Assembly: GCA_039028695.1 (NCBI GenBank)
Contig: JBCCHN010000020.1
Location: 1-56,617 of the forward strand
Reading direction: 5' to 3'
Length of the DNA stretch: 56,617 bases
From: JANQKX01 sp039028695
GTDB taxonomy: Bacteria > Pseudomonadota > Alphaproteobacteria > Kiloniellales > Kiloniellaceae
In this document: positions 1 through 8,733 of the stretch, in pieces
Numbering within the stretch: position 1 is the first letter of the stretch
How the letters are laid out: every line of letters begins with the position of its first letter
Made by a program: the position numbers and the translations under genes
Notes under the pieces: generated by a model
What the model saw: the letters and a program-made list of their open reading frames with translations, nothing else
Database searches by the model: none
What the model was told of the DNA's origin: nothing

Positions 1-2
1 AG

Positions 3-524
3 GTCAAGAGTTGGACCCAAGTGCCCGAGGACCTCGCAGCTTATGGTCCCTTGTGGGATAAAGGTCGCCACCGCCAGTTTAACCTCACCCTCGTGGGGAC
101 GGCAAAGAACTTGCTTTTGGCCAAAGTGGATGGGGTCACCAATCGGGACCAGGCTGAAATGCTCAAAGGGCTGGAACTCTATGTGGAGCGCGATGCCCTG
201 CCTGAGCCGGAAGAGGAGGAGTTTTATTATAGTGATCTGATCGGATTGCAGGTTTTAGATGGGGAGGGCCAATCCTTGGGCGTGGTTCGATCCGTTCAAA
301 ACCATGGCGCCGGCGACTTTTTGGAGGTTGTGAGCGAGGCATCCGGAGACCTTTTGTTGCCCTTTACCAAGATGGTGGTGCCTGAGGTGGATATAGCAGC
401 CGGCCAAATTCGAGCTTATCCGCCCGAAATGGCAGAAGGGAAGGTCGATCAAGACGCCGGTGAAGCGCTCGGCGAGAGTGATTGCGGCGGCCACAGAGGT
501 AAGGAAAAAGGGGCGCCTGGATGA
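3..524 (+). CDS. rimM: Ribosome maturation factor RimM (5' truncated)
   Basis: RimM binds ribosomal protein S19 and helps 30S subunit maturation. The window begins inside the gene: the frame is open from base 3 and reads VKSWTQVPEDLAAYGPLWD, the typical N-terminal beta-barrel region of RimM. The following segment with FYYSDLIGLQV is the start of the PRC-barrel half, and LLLPFTKMVVPEVD is its conserved end. The C-terminal ~35 residues are charged and unconserved. A GTG at 21 exists but is internal, because conserved sequence lies upstream of it. It is followed by trmD 86 bases downstream and then rplS, the standard rpsP-rimM-trmD-rplS order, so rpsP should lie just outside the window. Confidence 0.93.
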   Translation, partial: VKSWTQVPEDLAAYGPLWDKGRHRQFNLTLVGTAKNLLLAKVDGVTNRDQAEMLKGLELYVERDALPEPEEEEFYYSDLIGLQVLDGEGQSLGVVRSVQNHGAGDFLEVVSEASGDLLLPFTKMVVPEVDIAAGQIRAYPPEMAEGKVDQDAGEALGESDCGGHRGKEKGAPG

Positions 525-610
525 GGCTGAGACTAGACAAAAGGCGCCCAAAGGGTCATAACACGCCGCCTTTGTCGTCTTGCAGTGGATAACACGGACG
601 GGAGGGCGCA

Positions 611-1312
611 ATGGCGGGTTGGACCGCGACGGTCCTGACCATTTTTCCGGAGATGTTTCCGGGGTCCCTAGGGCTGAGCCTGGCCGGCAAAGCTCTGGCG
701 AAGGGTGATTGGCATCTAGATGTGCTGGATCTCCGGGACTTCGCCAAAGACAAGCATCGTTCCGTGGACGACACGCCTTTTGGGGGTGGCGCCGGGATGG
801 TGATGCGGCCGGATGTGATCGACGGTGCCTTTGCGGCCAGCGCCGACCAGCCGGGACCCTTGGTTTATTTGTCGCCCCGCGGTCGTGTCCTGACCCAGGA
901 CCTGGCCAAGGAAATGGCTGACGGGCCGGGGGTTCGCATCTTGTGCGGTCGCTATGAGGGCGTGGACCAGCGGGTCTTGGACGCCTGGCAGGTTGAAGAG
1001 TTTTCGATCGGCGATTTTGTTCTCTCCGGTGGAGAACTGGCCGCCCAGGTATTGGTTGATGCGGTGGTGCGTTTGTTGCCGGGGGTTATGGGCAACAGTG
1101 AAAGTTGGAGTGAAGAATCGTTTGAGGAAGGTTTGTTGGAATACCCCCACTATACGCGACCGGCTGAATGGCAGGGGCGCGATGTTCCGGCGGTTCTAAC
1201 GACGGGGCATCACGAGAAAATTCGCCAGTGGCGCCAAGCCAAGGCGGAAGAGACGACAAAAGAGCGGCGCCCTGATTTGTGGCAGCGCTATAGGGAAAAA
1301 AAGGACGGTTAG
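611..1312 (+). CDS. trmD: tRNA (guanine-N1-)-methyltransferase TrmD
   Basis: TrmD makes m1G37 in tRNAs that read CNN and some other codons, using S-adenosylmethionine, and prevents +1 frameshifting. The 233-residue protein has the family's SPOUT trefoil-knot signature: YLSPRGRVLTQDLA, then RILCGRYEGVDQRV, then FSIGDFVLSGGELAA. These form the AdoMet-binding knot, and the C-terminal helical domain carries the catalytic aspartate region. The ATG at 611 has a GGAGG ribosome binding site about five bases upstream. Length is normal for proteobacterial TrmD. It sits between rimM and rplS and is probably co-transcribed with both. Confidence 0.96.
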   Translation: MAGWTATVLTIFPEMFPGSLGLSLAGKALAKGDWHLDVLDLRDFAKDKHRSVDDTPFGGGAGMVMRPDVIDGAFAASADQPGPLVYLSPRGRVLTQDLAKEMADGPGVRILCGRYEGVDQRVLDAWQVEEFSIGDFVLSGGELAAQVLVDAVVRLLPGVMGNSESWSEESFEEGLLEYPHYTRPAEWQGRDVPAVLTTGHHEKIRQWRQAKAEETTKERRPDLWQRYREKKDG

Positions 1313-1361
1313 TCAGTTTCAGGGCGACAGCCCCTTGGAAGAAAGCCTGAGGATAAGAGCG

Positions 1362-1811
1362 ATGAATATCATTGAAAAACTTGAACAAGAGCAAGTAGAA
1401 CGCTTGGAGCAAAGCGGCAAAGCCCCCGAGTTTTCCCCCGGTGATACGGTCCGGGTCAACGTGAAGGTCGTGGAAGGCAGCCGCGAGCGAATCCAGGCAT
1501 TTGAGGGGGTTTGCATCGCCCGCCGTAATCGGGGTCTCAATTCCTCTTTTACCGTGCGTAAGATTTCCTACGGGGAAGGGGTTGAGCGTATCTTCCCGCT
1601 CTACAGCCCGCGTATCGATTCCATCGAGCTAGTCCGGCGGGGCGATGTGCGCCGAGCCAAGCTTTATTACCTGCGTGGCCGTCGCGGGAAATCGGCGCGA
1701 ATTGCCGAAAAAACCACTGGCGCGGCGGGCAAGGCAGCGGCGGCTGAACGGCAATTGGCGGCCCAAAACCGGGCGGACAAGCAGGCCAAGGCGAAAGCGG
1801 CCAAGGGCTAA
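1362..1811 (+). CDS. rplS: 50S ribosomal protein L19
   Basis: L19 lies at the 30S-50S interface near the aminoacyl-tRNA site. The start used here is the ATG at 1362, which begins MNIIEKLEQEQVERL, the expected L19 N-terminus; an upstream in-frame alternative at 1335 would add nine residues without conservation. The core contains FSPGDTVRVNVKVVEG, FEGVCIARRNRGLNSSFTVRK and YYLRGRRGKSARI, all typical. The last ~35 residues are Ala/Lys-rich, an extension seen in many alphaproteobacterial L19 proteins. It is the last gene of the rimM-trmD-rplS group; 186 bases separate it from leuC. Confidence 0.96.
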   Translation: MNIIEKLEQEQVERLEQSGKAPEFSPGDTVRVNVKVVEGSRERIQAFEGVCIARRNRGLNSSFTVRKISYGEGVERIFPLYSPRIDSIELVRRGDVRRAKLYYLRGRRGKSARIAEKTTGAAGKAAAAERQLAAQNRADKQAKAKAAKG

Positions 1812-1997
1812 GCTTTTTGTGGCTCCGGTGGCGTGTCGCTTACGGGTCTCACGTTCAGCCGGATGCAGCTTCCGATGAGAAACATTGCCCACGTGTAACC
1901 TGGATGGGGGGTTAGCGAAGGGCACGCTGTGTCATATATATGTTATAGTAAGGGGTTGCCGCTAAAGGCGAAGGGATTTTAGAGGCTGATTTGCACC

Positions 1998-3404
1998 ATG
2001 AGCAAAGCACGCACGCTGTACGACAAAATCTGGGATAGCCATTTGGTCCATCAAGAAGACGATGGCACGTCCCTATTGTATATCGATCGCCACCTGGTCC
2101 ATGAAGTCACCAGCCCGCAGGCCTTTGAAGGGCTGCGCCTGGCGGGACGAAGCTTGCGCAGGCCCGAGCTGACCCTGGCGGTGGCTGATCACAACGTGCC
2201 GACCACCAACCGGGATGCTGGCATAGACGACGAGGAAAGTCGGGTCCAGGTCGAAACCTTGGAGCAAAATTGCGAGGATTTTGGCGTGCACTACTTTGCC
2301 ATGGACGATGTGCGCCAAGGCATCGTCCACATCGTCGGGCCGGAGCAGGGTTTTACCCTTCCGGGCACCACGATTGTGTGCGGTGACAGCCACACGGCAA
2401 CCCATGGCGCCTTTGGGGCGCTGGCATTCGGCATTGGCACCTCCGAGGTGGAGCATGTCATGGCCACCAACACCCTCACCGCCAAAGCCTCTAAAAATAT
2501 GCTGGTTAAGGTCGAGGGGACAGCCCCCGTCGGGACCACGGCCAAGGATTTGATTTTGGCGATCATCGGCAAGCTCGGGACCGCCGGCGGCACGGGGCAT
2601 GTGATCGAATATGCAGGCCAGGCGATAACCGACCTGTCCATGGAAGGCCGCATGACCATCTGCAACATGTCCATTGAGGCGGGCGCCCGAGCGGGCCTAG
2701 TGGCCCCGGATCAAAAAACCTACGACTACCTGATGGGCCGGCCCATGGTACCCAAAGGGGCCGCGTGGGAACAGGCGCTGGCTCATTGGAAGGAGCTGCC
2801 GTCCGACCCAGGAGCCACCTACGATACCGAAGTGGTATTAAACGCGGCCGATATCGTGCCGCAAGTGACCTGGGGCACCAGCCCGGAAGACGTCGTGCCC
2901 ATAACCGGCACGATCCCCGCGCCGGAGGATGCGCGCGACGACCAAAAGCGTCAGGCCATTTCCCGCTCCTTGGACTACATGGGCTTGGAAGCGGGCGCTG
3001 CGATCAACCAGGTACCCGTCGACAAGGTTTTTATTGGCTCGTGCACCAACGGCCGGATTGAGGACCTTCGAGAGGCTGCCACCATTGCCCGGGGCCGCAA
3101 GGTGGCGGATCAGGTGCAGGCCATGATCGTGCCCGGGTCGGGCTTGGTTAAAGAGCAGGCGGAAGAGGAAGGCCTAGACAAAATTTTCCTCGAAGCCGGC
3201 TTCGAGTGGCGCGAGCCGGGCTGTTCCATGTGCCTCGCCATGAATGCGGATCGTTTGTCGCCGGGCGAGCGCTGTGCCTCCACCTCGAACCGCAACTTCG
3301 AAGGCCGACAGGGCCGGGGTGGCCGCACCCACCTGATGAGCCCGGGCATGGCGGTGGCGGCGGCGGTCGCCGGCCACATCGCGGACGTGCGGGATTTCCA
3401 ATAA
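1998..3404 (+). CDS. leuC: 3-isopropylmalate dehydratase large subunit
   Basis: LeuC with LeuD isomerises 2-isopropylmalate to 3-isopropylmalate in leucine synthesis. The 468-residue protein begins ARTLYDKIWDSHLV, as LeuC does. The aconitase-type 4Fe-4S ligands are visible as the cysteine in FIGSCTNGRIEDL (about residue 349) and the CxxC pair in EPGCSMCLAMN (about residues 410-413). The segment VCGDSHTATHGAFGALAFG is the conserved substrate region. The ATG at 1998 is taken because conservation starts immediately after it. leuD begins 43 bases downstream, so leuCD are probably one transcript, with leuB as a third gene. Confidence 0.96.
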   Translation: MSKARTLYDKIWDSHLVHQEDDGTSLLYIDRHLVHEVTSPQAFEGLRLAGRSLRRPELTLAVADHNVPTTNRDAGIDDEESRVQVETLEQNCEDFGVHYFAMDDVRQGIVHIVGPEQGFTLPGTTIVCGDSHTATHGAFGALAFGIGTSEVEHVMATNTLTAKASKNMLVKVEGTAPVGTTAKDLILAIIGKLGTAGGTGHVIEYAGQAITDLSMEGRMTICNMSIEAGARAGLVAPDQKTYDYLMGRPMVPKGAAWEQALAHWKELPSDPGATYDTEVVLNAADIVPQVTWGTSPEDVVPITGTIPAPEDARDDQKRQAISRSLDYMGLEAGAAINQVPVDKVFIGSCTNGRIEDLREAATIARGRKVADQVQAMIVPGSGLVKEQAEEEGLDKIFLEAGFEWREPGCSMCLAMNADRLSPGERCASTSNRNFEGRQGRGGRTHLMSPGMAVAAAVAGHIADVRDFQ

Positions 3405-3446
3405 GGCGATCTATTGGCGTCTTGCGGACGAAAAGGAAAAGGGACC

Positions 3447-4079
3447 ATGCAGAAATTCACAACCTTGACATCCCCGGCGGCGCCTTTGCCGATCGTCAAT
3501 GTGGACACGGACATGATCATCCCCAAGCAGTTCCTTAAGACCACCAAGCGGACCGGTCTTTCCAGGGGGCTGTTCTACGAAATGCGCTTTGACGAGGTGG
3601 GCAATCCCAAGGACGGTTTCGTGCTGGATCATCCCCACTATGAGAAGGCTGAAATCCTGATCGCCGGCGCCAACTTCGGCTGCGGATCCAGCCGGGAACA
3701 TGCGCCCTGGGCGCTGCTGGACCACGGGATCCGTTGTGTGATCTCTGAAAGCTTCGCCGACATCTTTTACCACAATTGCTTCAAGAACGGGATCTTGCCG
3801 GTGCGCCTGCATGGCAGCCACGTGGACGTTTTGATGGACCATGCCCACAAGGGCGCCAATGCGGTCTTTACGGTCGATCTGCCGCAAAAGTTGGTCACGG
3901 CGCCGGACGGCTTCGAGCTTGAATTTGACGTGGACCCCTTTCACCAGCACTGCCTGATCAATGGTCTGGATCACATCGCATTGACCATGGAAAAGGATCA
4001 CCACATCGATTCATTCGAAAATAGCCGCAAATTGAGTCACGGCTGGGTTGAACACGGGCACCGCTCGCCGCAGACCTGA
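3447..4079 (+). CDS. leuD: 3-isopropylmalate dehydratase small subunit
   Basis: LeuD supplies the swivelling small domain of isopropylmalate isomerase. The chosen ATG at 3447 gives MQKFTTLTSPAAPLPIVNVD, the usual start; it has an AAAAGG purine run upstream, whereas the in-frame TTG at 3414 only adds unconserved sequence. Conserved blocks are NVDTDMIIPKQFLKT and FGCGSSREHAPWALLD, the latter being the substrate-binding loop. At 210 residues it has the normal size of the bacterial leucine-type enzyme. leuC lies directly upstream and leuB 53 bases downstream. Confidence 0.95.
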   Translation: MQKFTTLTSPAAPLPIVNVDTDMIIPKQFLKTTKRTGLSRGLFYEMRFDEVGNPKDGFVLDHPHYEKAEILIAGANFGCGSSREHAPWALLDHGIRCVISESFADIFYHNCFKNGILPVRLHGSHVDVLMDHAHKGANAVFTVDLPQKLVTAPDGFELEFDVDPFHQHCLINGLDHIALTMEKDHHIDSFENSRKLSHGWVEHGHRSPQT

Positions 4080-4132
4080 GTTGGCCGCGGCAAAATACCA
4101 TTCGGAAAATCGATTTTTACCTAAGGGGGAAG

Positions 4133-5248
4133 ATGATGGCCGCCAATAAAAAGCTCCTTGTTTTGCCGGGCGATGGAATTGGCCCGGAGGCGATGGCGCA
4201 GGTGCGCCGCGTTGCGGACTGGCTGGCTGCGCGCGAAGCCCTGTCGTTCGAATGGGACGAGGATTTGGTGGGCGGCGCCGCCATTGATGCCCATGGGGTG
4301 CCTCTCACCGATACCACAATGGAAAAAGCCCTCAGGGCCGATGCAGTCTTTTTGGGTGCTGTCGGCGGCCCCGAGTGGGACGATTTGCCCTTTGATGTGA
4401 AGCCGGAACGGGGTCTGCTGCGTTTGCGTAAGGAGATGCAGCTCTTTGCCAATCTGCGTCCGGCACTCTGTTTCGATGCCTTGGTGGAGGCCTCCACCCT
4501 AAAGCCGGAAATCGTCTCGGGTCTGGACATTATGATCGTTCGCGAGTTGACCGGCGGGGTCTATTTCGGCGAACCGCGCGGCATTGAGGATCTGCCCGAC
4601 GGTACCCGCCGGGGCATTAACACCCAGGTCTATACCACACCGGAGATTCATCGGGTCGCCCGAGTAGCCTTTGATCTGGCCGCCAAGCGGGACAATCGAG
4701 TCTGCTCGGTGGAGAAGGCCAATGTAATGGAATCCGGCGTGCTGTGGCGCCAAGAGGTGGCCAAGCTCCACGGCGAGGGCTATGAGCACATTGAGCTGTC
4801 CCACATGTACGCAGATAACTGCGCCATGCAGCTGGTGCGTCAGCCCAAGCAGTTCGACGTGATCGTTACCGACAATCTTTTTGGCGACATGCTCTCCGAC
4901 GCGGCTGCCATGCTGACCGGATCCTTGGGCATGTTGCCCTCGGCCTCTCTGGGGGACACCGATGCCAGCGGGCGGCGCATGGCCATGTACGAACCGGTCC
5001 ACGGCAGTGCTCCTGACATTGCCGGACAAGGCCTGGCCAATCCCCTGGCGACCATGCTCTCATTCGCCATGATGCTACGCTACTCTTTTGACCTGGGAAG
5101 CGAAGCCGACCGCATTGAGCAGGCTGTCCGTAACACCTTGGATCAGGGCATTCGCACCGGTGATATCATGGCCGAGGGCTGTACCCAGGTCTCGACGGAC
5201 CAAATGGGCGATGCGGTTCTGGCAGAGCTGGACAAGCTTTCAAGCTAA
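4133..5248 (+). CDS. leuB: 3-isopropylmalate dehydrogenase
   Basis: LeuB oxidises and decarboxylates 3-isopropylmalate to 2-oxoisocaproate with NAD+. The protein starts MMAANKKLLVLPGDGIGPE and has the family signature DNLFGDMLSDAAAMLTGSLG (about residues 242-261), whose aspartates bind the divalent metal. The NAD-binding motif EPVHGSAPDIAGQGLANPLA follows. Two consecutive ATGs (4133, 4136) sit just after an AAGGGGGA ribosome binding site; the second has the better spacing, so the true start may be 4136. Length 371 residues is normal. It completes the leuCDB run. Confidence 0.96.
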   Translation: MMAANKKLLVLPGDGIGPEAMAQVRRVADWLAAREALSFEWDEDLVGGAAIDAHGVPLTDTTMEKALRADAVFLGAVGGPEWDDLPFDVKPERGLLRLRKEMQLFANLRPALCFDALVEASTLKPEIVSGLDIMIVRELTGGVYFGEPRGIEDLPDGTRRGINTQVYTTPEIHRVARVAFDLAAKRDNRVCSVEKANVMESGVLWRQEVAKLHGEGYEHIELSHMYADNCAMQLVRQPKQFDVIVTDNLFGDMLSDAAAMLTGSLGMLPSASLGDTDASGRRMAMYEPVHGSAPDIAGQGLANPLATMLSFAMMLRYSFDLGSEADRIEQAVRNTLDQGIRTGDIMAEGCTQVSTDQMGDAVLAELDKLSS

Positions 5249-5331
5249 AAAAGAGATCATCGGTCATTGACCGTTAAGAAAGGGGGGACTATGGTCCCTT
5301 CATCAACGCAATGGGCTTTGAGTTTCGTGCC

Positions 5332-5475
5332 ATGATTTTTGGGTTTGATAGTGAATTGGGTTTTCGCCGCCTCGGCTGCGGATCCCTCTGTCATGCCTCG
5401 GCAACAGCCGCCATTAAAACCATGACCGGCAAAACCATGACCACCAAAACCTTGGGGGCGGCCGCGATGCGTTGA
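5332..5475 (+). CDS. Possible 47-residue small protein with a five-residue repeat
   Basis: This short frame opens with ATG at 5332 and stops with TGA at 5475 in the gap between leuB and the GNAT gene. It encodes a Cys-containing peptide whose middle is a tandem repeat KTMTG-KTMTT-KT, produced by a 15-base DNA repeat (5416-5430, 5431-5445, partial 5446-5451). I recognise no family. No strong ribosome binding site is visible. A terminator begins 35 bases after the stop, which fits a transcript end but may equally belong to the leu operon. It is as likely to be chance as a gene. Confidence 0.2.
   Translation: MIFGFDSELGFRRLGCGSLCHASATAAIKTMTGKTMTTKTLGAAAMR
5416..5451 (+). repeat. Short 15-bp tandem repeat, 2.4 copies
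   Basis: Two near-identical 15-base units beginning AAAACCATGACC (5416-5430 and 5431-5445) are followed by a third partial AAAACC. They differ at two positions at the end of the unit. The repeat lies in the leuB-GNAT gap and keeps the frame of the small open frame there. Confidence 0.7.
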
Positions 5476-5509
5476 TGTCTCATAACCAAGTTATGATTTT
5501 CGCAAGCGG

Positions 5510-5537
5510 GCCGCTCCAAAGAGCGGCTCTTTTTTTA
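5510..5537 (+). terminator. Rho-independent terminator
   Basis: A perfect seven-base-pair stem, GCCGCTC (5510-5516) with GAGCGGC (5521-5527), encloses a CAAA loop and is followed by TC and a run of T. It lies 260 bases after leuB and just before the GNAT gene, so it probably ends the leuCDB transcript. It also argues that the GNAT gene starts downstream at 5573 rather than at the ATG at 5537, which overlaps the T run. Confidence 0.85.
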
Positions 5538-5572
5538 TGCCAAATCGGGGAGCGCCAGTTTTTTGGCGAAAG

Positions 5573-6454
5573 ATGATGGTTCAGAGTGAAGTTCGAGTTT
5601 TGACGGCGTCGGATCAAGAAAGGCTCCAGGCTTTTCTTGAGCAGGATCTTGATAGGGGTTTGATCCTCTACAGCAATATCACCCGCGCAGGCTTGTCGGA
5701 TGGTGGCCGGACCTTCGAGGGAACCTATGCCGCCTATCTGGTCGCCGGTGAAATTGTCGCTGTTGCCGGTCATTTTTGGAATGGCATGCTTTTGGTTCAG
5801 GGCGATAAAAAGCTGCCTGAACTGACCTCACTCTGTCTGTCTGAAACCCGCCGGCCGATGACCGGCGTTCTGGGGCCGCGGCCTAACGTAGAGTCATTAA
5901 GCAGACTCTTTGCCGACCAAGGCTTCCGGTTGCGACAAAGCATGCCCCAGGAGCTCATGGTGCTCGACATGGAAGCCCTCGCGACACCACAGGCTCTCAC
6001 CCGCCCTGACGTGATATGCCGCCGTCCGCGGTCCAGTGAAATTGACCTTTTGAGCAATTGGCGTGTCGATCAGGAAAGGGAGACCCTCGACCGTGCCGAC
6101 GATCCCAAACTGAGGCGAAATTCTCGAACCCGCATCGAGCGATCACATGGGGAAAAGTCTTTGTGGGTCTTGGAACAAAACGGCCGCATTGTGGCCAATT
6201 GCGAGATCGTTGCTCGCGCGGGGGATAGGGTTCAAATAGGCAATGTGCGCACGCCGCCGGCCTATCGGAATCAGGGCTTTGCCCGCGCGGTGATTGCCGG
6301 CGCCTTGGGCCAACTGCGTAACCTTGGTATTAAGAGGGCGATTCTTTTTGTCCATGACCCGGCGGCGAAACGGGCCTATCAGGCTTTAGGATTTTCAAAA
6401 GTGGGCGATTTTGCCCTGGAATTTTGGGAGCGGTGCGATGAGCTTGTGGCGTGA
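5573..6454 (+). CDS. GNAT-family N-acetyltransferase
   Basis: The protein of about 293 residues has a C-terminal GNAT domain. The acetyl-CoA pyrophosphate loop appears as PAYRNQGFARAVIAGAL (about residues 230-246), followed by AILFVHDPAAKRAYQALGF, the usual end of the fold. The N-terminal ~130 residues look like a second, degenerate acetyltransferase-like half. The start is the ATG at 5573 (a second ATG follows at 5576); the in-frame ATG at 5537 lies in the terminator. The acetyl acceptor cannot be told from sequence. It stands alone between the leu genes and asd. Confidence 0.8.
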   Translation: MMVQSEVRVLTASDQERLQAFLEQDLDRGLILYSNITRAGLSDGGRTFEGTYAAYLVAGEIVAVAGHFWNGMLLVQGDKKLPELTSLCLSETRRPMTGVLGPRPNVESLSRLFADQGFRLRQSMPQELMVLDMEALATPQALTRPDVICRRPRSSEIDLLSNWRVDQERETLDRADDPKLRRNSRTRIERSHGEKSLWVLEQNGRIVANCEIVARAGDRVQIGNVRTPPAYRNQGFARAVIAGALGQLRNLGIKRAILFVHDPAAKRAYQALGFSKVGDFALEFWERCDELVA

Positions 6455-6666
6455 CACCTCCAGCCGGTGGCTGGCCCCTAGCGAGGCGGATGAGGATCCT
6501 TTGGCCCGGCTCGACAAATCCTCTGAAAATGGCGATGAAAAGGGATCCGAGGGCCTGGAAAGCCCCCATCGCTCCGGTAAAAACCATCCTTGCAAAAACC
6601 ACCGGAGCGGCGTAGGTCAAGCCGCTTCCGATCACGATGACTCTTCGATGATGTTAGGAAAAGACG

Positions 6667-7683
6667 ATGGGATTTAAATTAGCTATAGTGGGCGCCACCG
6701 GCGCGGTGGGCCACGAAATTTTGGCGACGCTTGCCGAACGGGCCTTTCCAATTGACGATATCGCGGCGCTGGCTTCGAAACGATCCATCGGAACCAAGGT
6801 GTCTTTTGGTGAAGACGATGAGCTTAAGGTTCAAGACTTGGAGGCTTTCGATTTTTCAGGGACCGATATCGTTTTGTCCTCTCCCGGTGCCTCTATTTCG
6901 GCCATCCATTCGCCCCGCGCCGCCAAGGCAGGGGCTGTGGTTATCGACAATACCTCCCACTTTCGCATGGATCCGGACGTGCCCTTGGTGGTGCCTGAGG
7001 TGAACCGGGAAGCCATAGCGGGCTATTCCAAGCGCAACATCATCGCCAATCCCAACTGCTCCACCATTCAGATGCTATTGGCCCTCAAGCCCCTGCATGA
7101 TATCGCGCGCATTCGGCGGGTGGTGGTCTCCACCTATCAGGCCGTCAGCGGCGCCGGTAAGGACGCCATGGACGAACTCTTCAATCAAACCCGCGGCATC
7201 TATGTGAACGAGCCGGTGAAATCCGAGCAGTTCACCAAGCAGATCGCCTTTAACGTCATCCCCCACATCGATGTTTTCATGGAGGACGGCTACACCAAGG
7301 AAGAATGGAAGATGTCGGTGGAGACGAAAAAAATCCTCGATCCCTCCATTAAGGTGACCGCGACCTGTGTGCGGGTGCCGGCTTTCGTCGGCCATGCCGA
7401 GGCGGTGAATTTGGAATTCGATAGCCCGATCAGCCCTGAGGATGCTCGTGCGGCCCTCAGAGATCAGGAAGGCGTGACAGTGGTGGACCACCGGGTTGAT
7501 GAAGGCTACGTCACGCCAGCGGAGTGTGTGGGCGAGGACCCGGTCTTTGTGAGCCGTATTCGTGCCGATCCCACCGTCGACAACGGCCTGTCCCTTTGGG
7601 TGGTGGCCGACAATCTGCGCAAGGGCGCTGCCCTGAACGCCGTGCAGATCGCTGAAGCCCTGGCGCAAGACTACCTGAGCTAA
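6667..7683 (+). CDS. asd: Aspartate-semialdehyde dehydrogenase
   Basis: Asd reduces aspartyl phosphate to aspartate semialdehyde with NADPH, the branch point to lysine, threonine, methionine and diaminopimelate. The N-terminus FKLAIVGATGAVGHEIL is the NADP-binding motif. NPNCSTIQMLLALKPLHD (about residues 127-144) carries the catalytic cysteine, and VSTYQAVSGAGKDAMDEL is the next conserved block. In the C-terminal half, VPAFVGHAEAVNLEF holds the active-site histidine. Length 338 residues is typical. The ATG at 6667 is followed at once by the Rossmann motif. pdxY lies convergently 18 bases downstream. Confidence 0.95.
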   Translation: MGFKLAIVGATGAVGHEILATLAERAFPIDDIAALASKRSIGTKVSFGEDDELKVQDLEAFDFSGTDIVLSSPGASISAIHSPRAAKAGAVVIDNTSHFRMDPDVPLVVPEVNREAIAGYSKRNIIANPNCSTIQMLLALKPLHDIARIRRVVVSTYQAVSGAGKDAMDELFNQTRGIYVNEPVKSEQFTKQIAFNVIPHIDVFMEDGYTKEEWKMSVETKKILDPSIKVTATCVRVPAFVGHAEAVNLEFDSPISPEDARAALRDQEGVTVVDHRVDEGYVTPAECVGEDPVFVSRIRADPTVDNGLSLWVVADNLRKGAALNAVQIAEALAQDYLS

Positions 7684-7701
7684 AAACCGGCAAGCGGGCC
7701 G

Positions 7702-8571
7702 TCAGGTAATCTGGATCGCCTTAAACCGACGGTCCGGGGAGGCTAATTTATCCTGCGCCCGGACAAGTTCCAACTCCCGGCTGCCGGTCTTCTGCGTCTC
7801 GGACAGGACCGCAAAGACAGACGAGCCGGTCTGCGCCAGGGCGGTGGCGGGATCGTTGCCGCTTAAGGAATGGGCCAGGAAAAGGGCACTCACAAGGTCG
7901 CCCGCCCCGCTGGGCATGGGGTCCATGGCCAAAAAGGGCGTGGTCAGCTGCCAGGTACCCTCGCGCGACACGGCCAACATTTCGATTTCACCGGATTGGA
8001 CATCTTCGTGAGCCAGGCTGGTGATTACAACTGCCTTCAGGGATTGTGACGCAGGGGCGGACAAAATACGGGATGCCGCGGAAATGGCCTGAGACCGTGA
8101 CACAATCTGCTCTCCGGCCAATTGCTCCAGTTCGAAATGATTGGGGGAAATGATGTTGGCGGCCGCGATGGCCCGCTCAGCGAAGAACTCGGGCAGTCCG
8201 GCCCGCACATAGAGGCCGCCATCCCGATCGCCCATGACCGGGTCGCAGGCGAAGACGGCATCAGGATTGGCCGTGCGCACCTTATCGACGGCATCCAGGA
8301 TGGCGTGGGCCAATTCCAGACTGCCCAAATAGCCGGTTAGGACAGCATCGCAATGGCGTAAGAGGCCACGTGCTTCCAGCCCATCCACAAGGTCGCGCAC
8401 GTGATCAGCGGTAAAGACCTGGCCACTCCAGCCCTCATACCCGGTATGATTGGAAAAGGCGACAGTGTGGATAGGCCATACCTGGTGCCCCAGTCTCTGT
8501 AAGGCAAAGACCGCCGCAGAATTACCCACATAGCCATAGGTTACGTGGGATTGGACAGAGAGGATATTCAT
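7702..8571 (-). CDS. pdxY: Pyridoxal kinase
   Basis: This salvage kinase phosphorylates pyridoxal to pyridoxal 5'-phosphate. The 289-residue protein starts MNILSVQSHVTYGYVGNSAA, the characteristic PdxK/PdxY N-terminus. It continues with VAFSNHTGYEGWSGQVF, CDPVMGDRDGGLYV (ATP and metal region) and ISPNHFELEQLAG. The ribokinase-family anion hole and catalytic aspartate lie in PSGAGDLVSALFLAH (about residues 221-235). PdxY and PdxK are hard to separate by eye; the single-domain length fits PdxY. It converges on asd, and mcl2 diverges from it. Confidence 0.9.
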   Translation of the reverse strand: MNILSVQSHVTYGYVGNSAAVFALQRLGHQVWPIHTVAFSNHTGYEGWSGQVFTADHVRDLVDGLEARGLLRHCDAVLTGYLGSLELAHAILDAVDKVRTANPDAVFACDPVMGDRDGGLYVRAGLPEFFAERAIAAANIISPNHFELEQLAGEQIVSRSQAISAASRILSAPASQSLKAVVITSLAHEDVQSGEIEMLAVSREGTWQLTTPFLAMDPMPSGAGDLVSALFLAHSLSGNDPATALAQTGSSVFAVLSETQKTGSRELELVRAQDKLASPDRRFKAIQIT

Positions 8572-8653
8572 CTCAAGTTTGGTTTAACTCATTGGCAATA
8601 GGATGCGTGCGGTGGGAAAAAACCGCTCTAAAGGAGATAACGATTGGTCCGCC

Positions 8654-8681
8654 TTGTCACGCCGAAAACTTGGGCTATAGT
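8654..8681 (+). promoter_or_regulatory. Candidate sigma-70-type promoter of mcl2
   Basis: TTGTCA (8654-8659) and TATAGT (8676-8681) are separated by 16 bases and lie 52 bases upstream of the mcl2 start, in the divergent gap with pdxY. Each hexamer differs from consensus at one position. No start-site evidence is available. Confidence 0.5.
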
Positions 8682-8733
8682 CCCGCAAATTGGCTCTCTT
8701 GCCCAGAATTCTATGAGTCTAACCGAGGAAAAA

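Noticed and set aside
6330..6635. Minus-strand frame of about 100 residues with a hydrophobic N-terminus after the GNAT gene
   Set aside because: It overlaps the conserved C-terminus of the GNAT domain, lacks a recognisable family and has a Pro/Arg-rich low-quality second half; probably chance.
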